A DNA stretch of 64,000 nucleotides. It comes from Morinoia aosen. Lineage: Eukaryota > Arthropoda > Malacostraca > Amphipoda > Talitridae. The stretch is taken from NCBI GenBank assembly GCA_030386875.1, contig CM059575.1:40826859-40890858 (forward strand). The letters run 5' to 3'. Below the pieces are notes generated by a model. It did no database searches, was not told the origin of the DNA, and saw nothing but the letters and a program-made list of their open reading frames with translations. This document shows, one piece after another, positions 22,042-31,282 of this stretch (the first letter of the stretch is position 1; every line of letters starts with the position of its first letter). Both the position numbers and the translations under genes were made by a program.

Positions 22042-23734
22042 TTCTTAGTTACAGAACACACAAAATAAGTACTGTCGAATCTCATTTGCCTGGTATCTCC
22101 ATTGCTCAAAAATCTCCCTCGCTTATTGTTTTATAATACAAGATATCACACAACAGTTTTAAAGTATGCGTAGGTATTGTGATTTGATCGCCTATACGCT
22201 GCCATTTGCAAACATGCTTACTTGAATATGTGTGTACGTATATAGGTGTATGTGGGCATATGGGTGTGCATATGTGCACGTACACCTGTGTGCACTAGAG
22301 TAGATAAACCAGTCGAAGGTTGCATTTTATGTCATTCCTCTCTATTTCTGTGCAAGCATCAAACTAGACCGTCATGGTACCTATGTGTGGGTGTGTGTTT
22401 ATCAATTGCAGACATTCTGCACCATATTACAAAGATAATGTGATTTTGTTTCTAATATGAAATTGTAAAGCATCCATGTAAAAAAAATGCAATAAATTCG
22501 TTGTGTGAACATCCATTTATACTGCAGTATTACGCTTATAGTTAAATGCTTATAATAATGTGATACCTATGCTTTTTTATCAATTGCCGACAATTTGCGC
22601 CATATTTCAAAGATAATGTGATTTTTTTTTCTAATATGAAACCTTAATAGGACATTAATGTTTTCTTTCTTATTCACGTCCCACAATCGTTTTCATGTTT
22701 CAGACTTAGGTAGACTGTTTTGTGCCACTATTTTTAGTACGAAATTTTATAAAATTCATGCCATAATAAAAGATATATTCTCCGTTTCCCTCGATTGGAA
22801 TTTCTGGTTTATACTGACTGGTTTACGCTGATATTCGCGCACATGCTTACTTGTATATATGTGTACGTGTGCACGCTATGCGTATGACACTAAATAGAAT
22901 GCGTATGTATTGCCTCGATGCATAGAAATGCATTTGTGTATCCTTACGAGTTTGGTGTAAGTATGTGCGTGCATGTGTATGTGTATATATTTGCGTGTAT
23001 ATGTGCACACATGTTTGTACTAGACTGACAACTAGCATTTTACTAGAGATAATGGTCTTTTTTCTGTTCACTCTCAACTTGTAACATTACCTAACTCGTC
23101 ATCTCTTTATTATTGTAAAGCATTCATGTAAAACTATACACTTGGTGTGCGATGATCCACTCTTTGTTTAAATAAAATGCTTATTAACTAATGACCGCTA
23201 TGTTAAAATTGTTGGATTAGAAATACAAAACTTATAACCTTCTTGGTCCTCATATGTATGTGTGTATAAGTACATGTATGTGTATGTATGAATATATACA
23301 TGTATATATATACGGATGTATATTTATATATATATTTTTTTCATGCTTCCTTAAAATGACACTTTTGACCATTGGCCGAAACAAACGATTCATGTATTAT
23401 TTCCTGGCGTCAAAAATTGCGAAGTTTTGTGTCATGTACATGTAAACTGTCAAAAGTGTTTTCACCTCACAATGAAAATGCATCGTCCATGAAATTGTGT
23501 TGTCTCTTATAATTATCATTACATGTATTATCAAATGTAAATTGAGCAAGATTAGGAGTACATTGCCCTCAATCATTTCTTTTCGACTAGTGACACGAGT
23601 TTTACAATACTCGTGTGTGTGTATCATCTAAGTGTATTAATTTTAAGAGATTTTAAAAACCAATGATGGTACTTTTGTACCATCTATATTGGAAATATAC
23701 TGTTTTTCTTTTTTTTTCTTTCTTTTTGGGTATG
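22042..23734 (+). other. LINE-A copy 1 3' UTR
   Basis: No coding region. It contains AT-rich sequence and several TG/TA microsatellite patches (about 22205-22310, 22850-23020, 23240-23340). Homologous blocks occur in reverse at 26337-28313 and forward at 39441-39960 and 46440-47790, which fixes it as part of the element rather than host DNA. The end is the stem-loop at 23660-23692 followed by a T-rich tail. Confidence 0.8.
23660..23692 (+). promoter_or_regulatory. LINE-A 3'-terminal stem-loop (copy 1)
   Basis: Outer arms are CCAAT (23660-23664) and ATTGG (23688-23692). The inner perfect 8-bp stem is GATGGTAC (23665-23672) with GTACCATC (23677-23684) and a TTTT loop. GAAATA and a T-rich tail follow. 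The structure sits a few tens of bases from the element end. Confidence 0.75.
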
Positions 23735-24742
23735 GAGTGCCACTTGGTAAAACCCTCCCTTTCCTGTCGGCTCTTGAACTTGACCACACCAACCTGGAAG
23801 ACCTGCACAGCAGACCTGGCCGCGATAAAAAAGAACGAGACCCACCCAACTCTGTACGTTCAGGAACATAGGCGTTTGAAGCACGAGGTACTCGGTGGTT
23901 TTACGCCAATTTACACTGATGGCTCCAAGTGCAGTGATGGAGTGGGAGCCGCTGCGGTGTGTAGCGGCACCCATAAACAAATTTCGCTCCCGCACATATC
24001 ATCGTTATTTACTGCAGAACTCTGCGCAATAGACCTGACATTTCAAGTAATAGGCGAACACTCTTACCTCCGCTTCGTTATATTCTCAGACTCTTTGAGC
24101 GCATTGACTATTCTACAAAACAAACTCACTCCCCATCCAGTAGCACGAATGCTCCAACACCAACTAAACGATTTATCAAATAATAAAACCATACGCTTCT
24201 GTTTGATACCGAGCCACGTGGGCATAAATGACAATGGAGCAGCCGACGGGCTCGCAAAGGACGCAGCCGCGCGCCCTGCCAGCCAAGTGGGAGTTTTTAT
24301 AAAGACTGGTTTCCCGATCTGGAGAGCAAGATCTATGGTAAATGGAAGACGGACTGGCTCCGCACGACGTGCTTTCGACGTGGAATTAAGCCTGAACCGG
24401 GTCCGAGGAAAGAGAAAAACAAAACGAGAAAAACGGAAGTCGTATTAAATCGCCTCAGAGCAGGACACACCCATCTCACACATGGCTACCTCATGATTAA
24501 CGAACGAAGTGCAGGAGCCCCCCCCCCCCCCCCCGGGGCTGCCCTCTTTGCCTGCGTGCTCGCCTCACAGTGTACCACATCATCATGGACAGCCCAGCAC
24601 TCCAAGCTGCAAGACGCCAACACTTCGCTGTGTTTGCGGATAATTCCCTGCCGCCCTCGTGGGAGACGTTCTGGGTGACAACGCACCGATCGGCTAACTC
24701 GTGGCTTTTCTTCGCGCAGTAAATGCGTTCGACCTTATATAA
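23735..24742 (+). pseudogene. I-clade LINE ORF2, RNase H and C-terminal part
   Basis: Continues the ORF2 interrupted at about 15345. It reads through a connection segment (NETHPTLYVQEHRRLKH), then RNase H with the catalytic acidic residues in IYTDGSKCSDGVGAAAV, LFTAELCAI, FSDSLSALT and the IPSHVGINDNGAADGLAK box, then a region with GHTHLTHGYL and a damaged C/H motif. A 17-base C-run at 24518-24534 disturbs the frame, which is lost near 24290-24450. The C-terminal residues LVAFLRAVNAFDLI end at the stop 24740-24742, preceded by an in-frame TAA near 24690. RNase H would remove the RNA strand after reverse transcription. Confidence 0.85.
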
Positions 24743-26224
24743 CTACATGTGAGATCGAGAGACTTTTGAGATAATATTGCGAATAATGTGTAGTGCCTGT
24801 CAACTTATCGTTACTTCTAGAACCTTTCTGACACAGTGGTGATTAAAACGAAAGTTGTCAGGTTATCGTAGTCAAGTCTCGCTGTTGATAGCACTTCCTC
24901 GCCAACTACCTCAGATGTACTTTTGCTCGAAGTGTTTGTTTCCCGAACTCTCTTAGCTGAGACGTGGGTATGCAGAGCGGTATGCTCGCCGAAACCCAAT
25001 TTTCAGTTTTCTGCACGTCGGCGCTTCCATATTATTGTTCCTCGAAAAGTGAAATCTCTTGTCAGGGACACAACTTCAGGAGATAAAATGGTCGAGCGTA
25101 CCGTGCTGCCACTCTTTTATTTGAGGGGGTTCCAGCATGGGTAAGACGCTCGGCCAAAGTGTGGGAGGGTAGCTGGAGCACCCGCTTCTGGGTCCTGGCT
25201 GTTCTCGCACTCGCTACCCTACGTATTCTCTTTATTTTCAACTCGTGGCGCAAAACGGTGTAAATTTTAAACGCGACCAGCAGAACAGATCCCACATATC
25301 AAGTACGCAGTTATTATGTGCTTTATAAGCAATTATAATTGTATATAATAAGCTACTGATAATTTTTGCTTAACACCGAAATGAAGATTATGTAATACTG
25401 TCTATGAAGTTATGTGAAAATCTGAATTCAATCCATGTGACCTTAGGGGCGATATAGTCCGGGTTACTAAAGCACTAGTAAGCCTGCGCTGCTACCACTG
25501 CTGCTGATACTCAAAAAAATTTTCAAACATCCATCAGTACACGTCACTCACGCTGCGTTGTAACTTTGCTGGTTGGTTTTTATCAAACCGTGTGCACCGT
25601 TATCGAAGACCATCTCCACTACTTTCCCAATGCTTATTGGGGGTTCCGAAGTTGCATTTTGCTGACCATGGTGGAAAATTTTCCATGAAATTCTTTTTCT
25701 TCTTCTTTCCTTTCTGATTCGGAAATTTTTTGCGTAACTCAGATGTTCTACATTGAAAAATATTTCTTTCAAACACCTTTTAGTCGTCTTTGATTTTAAA
25801 AATGTTTATTTTTATATTCGATAGTAAAAATATTAATAAATTCTATCTTACGGTTAATAAGCATCATTTCACATCTTTTGGTGAAAGAGCTCTTATCAAA
25901 ATGTAGAACTACTGTATATTATTCAGGGGCTTTATTTCAAAACTAATTTTCACTGTCCGTCAAAAATGACAGATTCTATATTTTCTTTAAATACTTATAA
26001 GTTAATAATAAATAAATTAATGATTAAAAAGTGAGCGGATGCCAGATTTTTATTTAATTTAAATGGTCTCAATGATCTTTTTAAAAAGAAATGAATTATT
26101 AAGAATACTCTGGACAGTAAATATGTAAATATATATATTATATATATTGTGGAGAACCCAGACAAAGAGGGTCAATACGAACGAAGACAATATCAAGAAA
26201 TTTTATTCTCCAGCAAGTTAAAGA
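24743..26224. other. No gene recognised
   Basis: About 1.5 kb with no convincing coding frame, RNA gene or repeat. It becomes strongly AT-rich after 25780. The start is presumably the short 3' UTR of the I-clade LINE. The remainder may be host sequence. Confidence 0.5.
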
Positions 26225-26290
26225 TAGTTTAAAGATATTAAAAAGCCTTCAACGGAACATAGACGACCAACTCTAGGAAAGATTCTACAA

Positions 26291-26291
26291 A

Positions 26292-26331
<40 letters not shown>

Positions 26332-26336
26332 AAAAA
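26291..26336 (-). repeat. (AAAG)n microsatellite, 3' tail of LINE-A copy 2
   Basis: About eleven AAAG units on the plus strand, which read CTTT in the LINE orientation. Copies 1 and 3 end in T-rich CTTT-like tails and copy 0 in GTT repeats, so short tandem repeats rather than poly(A) terminate this family. An expanded microsatellite has formed here. Confidence 0.9.
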
Positions 26337-26344
26337 CTTTATTT

Positions 26345-26377
26345 CCAATAGAGATTGTACAATATTACAATCATTGG
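26345..26377 (-). promoter_or_regulatory. LINE-A 3'-terminal stem-loop (copy 2)
   Basis: In element orientation the outer arms are CCAAT (26377-26373) and ATTGG (26349-26345). The inner stem is GATTGTA paired with TACAATC around a 6-nt loop. Compared with copies 1 and 3 (GATGGTA/TACCATC), the G-C pair has become T-A on both sides, so pairing is kept. GAAATAAAG follows. Confidence 0.75.
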
Positions 26378-26800
26378 TTTTTAAATATCTTAAAATTAAT
26401 ACACTTAGATGATACACACACACGAGTATTGAAAAACTCGTGTCACTAGTCGAAAATAAATGATTGAGGGCAATGTACTCCTAATCTTGCTTAATCTACA
26501 TTTGACAATGCATGTAATGATAATTATAAGAGATAACGCAAATTCATGGACGATGCATTTTCATTGTGGGGTGAAAACACTTTTGACAGTTTACATGTAC
26601 ATGACATAAAACTTCGCAATTATTGATGCCAGGAAATAATATATGAATCGCTTGTTTCGGCAAATGTTCAAAAGTGTCATTTTAAGGAAGCATGAATAAA
26701 AAATATAAATACAAATCCATATGCATATATATACGTACATATATATATACATACACACACACACACATACAGATATATATATATATATGTACGCATAAGC

Positions 26801-27386
26801 ATGAGGACCAAGAACATTATAAGTTTTGTATTTCTAATTCAACAATTTTAACATAATGGTCGTTAGTTAATAAGCATTTTATTTAAATATAAATGGATGA
26901 TCGTACAACAAATGTATAGTTTGTACATGAATGCTTTACAATAATAAAGAGATGACGAGTTAGGTAATGTTACAAGTTGAGAGTGAACAGAAAATGACCA
27001 TTATCTCTAGTAAAATGCTAGTTGTCAGTTTAGTACATGTCACATATGTGCACACATACATGTAAATATACACACATATATGTACACATAAGCATGAGGA
27101 CCAAGAAGATTATAAGTTTTGTATTTCTGATTCAACAATTTTAACATACCGGTCATTAGTTAATAAGCATTTTATTTAAATATAAATGGATGATCGCAGA
27201 ACAAATGTATAGTTTGTACATGAATGCTTTACAATAATAAAGAGATGACGAGTTAGGTAATGTTACAAGTTGAGAGTGCACAGAAAAAAGACCATTTTCT
27301 CTAGTAAAATGCTAGTTGTCAGTTTAGTACACACATATGTGCACGTATACATGTAGATATATACACATACGCATGCACAAACATAC
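26801..27386 (-). repeat. 293-bp tandem duplication in LINE-A copy 2 3' UTR
   Basis: The block starting ATGAGGACCAAGAA at 26801 recurs from 27094 with few differences, including the ATGGATGATCG and CTTTACAATAATAAAG segments. Copies 1 and 3 have this block once (about 23020-23260 and 47150-47390), so the duplication is specific to copy 2 or its sublineage. Confidence 0.85.
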
Positions 27387-28313
27387 CCACGCACATACTT
27401 ACACCAAACTCGTAAGCATACACAAATGCATTTCTATGCATTGAGGCAATACATACGCATTCTACAGAGTGTCATACGCGTAGCGTGCACACGTACACAT
27501 ATATACAAGTAAACATGTGCGCAAATACCAGCATAAACTAGCCATTATAAACCAGAATTCCAATCGAGGGAAACAGAGGAAATATTTTTTATTATAGCAT
27601 GAATTTTATCAAATTTCATACTAAAAATAGTGGCACAAGACAGTCTACTTAAGTCAGAAACATGAAAACGATTGTGGGACGTGAATAAGAAAGAAAACAT
27701 TAATGTCCTATAAAGGTTTCATATTAGAAAACAAATCACATTATCTTTGAAATATGGCGCAAATTGTCGGCAATTCATAAACAAACATAGGTATCACATT
27801 ATTATAAGCAGAATAAGCATATTAGTGCAGTATAAATGGATGATTACACAACGAATTTATTTATTTTTTTTTTACATGGATGCTTTACAATTTCATATTA
27901 GAAAAAAAACACATTATCTTTGTAATATGGTGCAGAATGTCTGCAATTGATAAACACACACACACATATAGGTACCATGACGGTCTAGTTTGATGCTTGC
28001 ACAGAAACGGAGAGGAATGACATAAAATGCAACCTTCGACTGGTTTTTCTACTCTAGTGCACACAGGTGTACGTGCACATATACACACCCATATGTGCAC
28101 ATACACCTATATACGTACACACATATACAAGTAAGCATGTTTGCAAATGACAACGTATAGGCGGTCAAATCATAATACCTACGCATACTTCCAAACGGTT
28201 GTGTGATGTCTTGAATTATATAACAATGAGCGAGGGAGATTGTTCAGCAATGGAGATACCAGGCAAATGAGATTCGTCAGTACTCATTCAGTATGTTCTG
28301 TAACTAAAAATTA

Positions 28314-31279
28314 TTATTGAGACACAAGATGACGAGTTATTTTGGCTTTAAATTCTCTCGGTCTTTGAGGGACTTTAATATTCAGGGGAAGTTTGTTCCA
28401 CAGTAAGGCGCCTGATAGGACAGAGCCTTCTGCCCTAAGTGAGATGAACGATAGTTGACTAAGACATTATTGTTTCTGTTCGGTTTTTGATTGGTTACAG
28501 TGGGTGGATGGAAACGCACTATCTCCGCATTGCTCTGAGGAAGATATAACGAGGAGAATACGTATTGGGCCTTCTGCAAGAGGAGCCTTTCTTGGATAGG
28601 AATCCAGCCGAGTTTATTGAGGAGAGGGGTTACGTGATCATTTCTTTTGAAATTACCGTTGCATACCACCTTGGCTGCAAAATTCATGCATTTTTGTAAG
28701 TCCCTTTGAAGGTATTGAGGTAAGTCTCCCCATACTAGGCTGCAGTAGTCAATGCGCGATAACACAAGGGATTGAATAGCTAATAATCTGGATTTTTCGT
28801 CTAGCATACTTTTTATACGATGAAAAAACATTAAAGTTCCGTAGATTTTGTTGCAAGTAGTCTCAACGTGAGATTTGAAGGACATATTGCTATCGAACCA
28901 GATACCTAGATTTTTAACTTTTTCTGATGCATTAATTTTATCATTTCCAACTGCAAGAGTAAGATCTGAAGTTTTTTTAATTGCATATATGGATCCAAAA
29001 ATAATGCATTGTGTTTTATTAGCATTTAATTTGAGACCATTTCGGTCGTACCATGATTTCAGGCTAGTCAGTAAAGTTTCGGCTTTAATTTGCGTCTGTG
29101 GTATTTCCGATACTGAACTTGTTATTGCAATTTGAACATCATCTGCATACATTGAGATCCGTGTGTTAGAAGGCATTGGAGGGAAATTATTAATGAAAAT
29201 AGAAAAGAGTAGCGGACCAAGAATGGATCCTTGGGGAACACCAAAATTGTTTTGAATGAATGGGGACAATTTGTTTTCTATGCGGACTGCATGAGATCGA
29301 TTTGACAAGTAGCTTTCAAACCATTGCGTGTCTATTCCCAAGTTCAGTATTTTACGTAGAAGTCTTTCATGTTCGACGCTATCGAACGCCTTAGAGAGAT
29401 CAAGTAGCAGCAAGAGTGTTACATTCTTTTGATCGATGTCACTGTATATTTTTTCAGATATATTGAGCAGAGCGTCTTGGGTGCTAGTATTTCTTCTATA
29501 GGCATATTGATTTTGGTGGAGTAGATTTGACTCGTCCAGGTGAAATGACAGTTGATTTGTCACCACTTTCTCCAATAGTTTGGACATGACAGGCAAAAGA
29601 CTGATGGGCCTGTAGTTTGATGCTGTATTTAGGTCACCACTTTTGTGCAACGGTCTAATAATGGAGTGTTTCCATTGGTTTGGAAACGTGTTGGTTACTA
29701 TTGATGTATTAATTATCAGACGAATCCATGTTGCTGTAACAGGGAAACTGTCTTTGATATATTGAAGACTGATACCATCATGTCCAACCGCCTTTGTGTT
29801 TTTTAGTGAGTATAAGATGTTTTGTAACTCCGGTAAATCGACAGGGCGTGGTCTCCACTTGACATCAGTCCTCGAGGGTGCAGTGGGGCATGAATTTTCA
29901 ATTGTCGTTTCATCTGGATTGGTACACACCTCACTGAAAACTTGAGCCCCTACTTTTGAAAAGAATGTGTTGAAATCCGTGGCTGTTGCCAAGGGATTTT
30001 CAAAATTACTTATGCGATCTAAATTTTTATATGGGGCTACCTCACTAATGATTTCCCAAGTTCGCTTCGGGTTATTTTTAGCCGTTATCAGTGCCTGGTG
30101 GAAGTGAGTTTGTTTCGCTTCAGTGATTTTCTTTCGAAGAATTTTTTCATGTTCTTTATATCTCTTGTATAAGGTACTGTTTGATCTATTGTTTTTGTAC
30201 TCTCGCAAGTTAGCTTTCTTTATTCTGCTCATCTCTTTAACTTCGTCAGTAATCCAAACAGTCCGTTTCGGCTTGGTTTTTTTGGTGACGTGAGGTGCAC
30301 ATTCGTCGAGAGCTGCTGTGAAGTTCTCGTTCAAGATTGACACTTGCATGTCAACATCGTCAGATTGCATCATTTTCTGGAATTCGTTCGACCTATCGAG
30401 TAGTTTTTCTTGAAATAGTTCTGCTGAATAGTGCCTTTTCGAGCGATAGGTCATTAAGCGGTATTTTTGTCTTTCCTTCGCAATATTAATTTCACATTCT
30501 ATAGAGTGGTGATCGGAAATAGAAGGGGATATTACTGTACTAAGTATTGCGGTGGGATTATTTGTGATTGCTAGATCGAGGAGAGTTGCAGAGACTTTAG
30601 TGATGCGAGTCGGTTCTTTGACCATTTGTGATAGGCTTAGTTTATACAATAGTTTGCTTAGCTGATTGTTTTTGTCCGTTAGGTCAACATTGAAATCTCC
30701 GAAAGCAAAGAATGATTTTTTTGCCTGAAGGATTTCTTTGAAGGTCTCCTCAATGAAATCTAGTGTTAGATTTAGGGGAGACGATGGGTGCCGGTAAAGG
30801 CTGCCAATGATTATTGATTTGTGTTTATTTATTTGCACTTCTAACCAAACCATTTCAATGCCTTCGCAAACTTTATTCGCTAGTAGTGAAGATGTTGAGT
30901 ACATTTCTTTCACAAAAATACAAGATCCACTACCTCGGCTGGTTTTAGCGCCATCGTAGCGGTACAACACGTAATCAGGAATGTTCAAAAATGAACTTTG
31001 GGTTCGTGAATCAAACCATGTCTCTGAGACACACAAAATGTCAATTTTTTCAGTGACCAGCATTACTCTGATTTCATCCAATTTACCATTCAGGCTTCGA
31101 GCATTTACATGCTTGATTTTGATTTTACCTATATTAGCACTCTTTTTAAAGGTAGCGAAGTTACTATCTCGATGTGATCGTTCAGGGGATTTATCGATTT
31201 TGTCTAAGTTGCCCAGGGTGTTTGGCCCAGCATCTGCTATGTAAGAAAGTCTACTATTTGGTTGGGCAGCGGCACTTTG
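28314..31279 (-). CDS. LINE-A copy 2 ORF2: APE endonuclease and reverse transcriptase (near-intact)
   Basis: Open from the codon after the ORF1 UGA (31279) to 28382. Order: a conserved linker of about 60 residues (QSAAAQPNSRLSYIADAG at its start), endonuclease (NARSLNGK, SETWFDSR, GSLYRHPSSP, FGDFNVDLTD, SDHHSIECE), a middle region (TVWITDEVKEMSRIKKANLR), RT (NYRPISLLPVMSKLLEK, LDLSKAFDSVEHERLL, FGVPQGSILGPLLFSIFIN, catalytic YADD) and the C-terminal domain. One frameshift near 28437 alters the last roughly 40 residues; the normal end would be the stop at 28314-28316. In this copy no in-frame ATG lies between the ORF1 stop and the endonuclease, so independent initiation is not obvious. CR1-like group. 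Confidence 0.9.
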
Positions 31280-31282
31280 TCA
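31277..31282 (-). promoter_or_regulatory. Candidate readthrough stop (UGA C) in LINE-A copy 2
   Basis: On the minus strand ORF1 ends TCA TCT TGA and continues CAA AGT GCC in the same frame into ORF2. Stop type, following C and frame relation are all the same in copy 1. In the roughly 185-base linker after the stop I counted seven substitutions between copies, four of them synonymous, which is what translated sequence would show, though the number is small. Confidence 0.55.

Larger units (their letters stand above)
15346..23734 (+). mobile_element. LINE family A, copy 1 (full length, disabled)
   Basis: An approximately 8.4-kb element with 5' region, ORF1 with OTU domain, ORF2 with endonuclease and RT, and a 1.7-kb 3' UTR ending in a stem-loop and a T-rich CTTT-type tail. 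It lies between the RT and RNase H coding parts of the I-clade LINE. The 5' boundary is placed by similarity to the 5' region of copy 2 (the block around 15405-15480 matches the reverse of about 35505-35600). I could not find a clear target duplication. ORF1 has one frameshift and ORF2 several defects. Confidence 0.88.
11812..24742 (+). mobile_element. I-clade LINE with RNase H, split by LINE-A copy 1
   Basis: The left part (to about 15345) carries a gag-like ORF1 with three zinc knuckles and ORF2 with endonuclease and RT. The right part (from about 23735) continues with the connection region, RNase H and the C-terminal cysteine region, ending at 24742. The order gag, APE endonuclease, RT, RNase H is that of I/Nimb-type LINEs. 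The two halves are separated by a complete family A LINE. The 5' end is truncated, because ORF1 begins just upstream of its zinc knuckles. Both halves are disabled by stops and frameshifts. Confidence 0.85.

Noticed and set aside
23663..23871. Start of a new gene near 23663-23700
   Set aside because: This is the LINE-A hairpin and tail. The real coding homology begins with the I-clade connection region at about 23740-23830.
24743..25300. Host exon candidates in the GC-richer stretch
   Set aside because: Short frames only, no splice-flanked conserved protein pattern recognised.
26238..26423. 61-codon minus-strand ORF with repeated LSFF
   Set aside because: Translation of the AAAG microsatellite tail of LINE-A copy 2.
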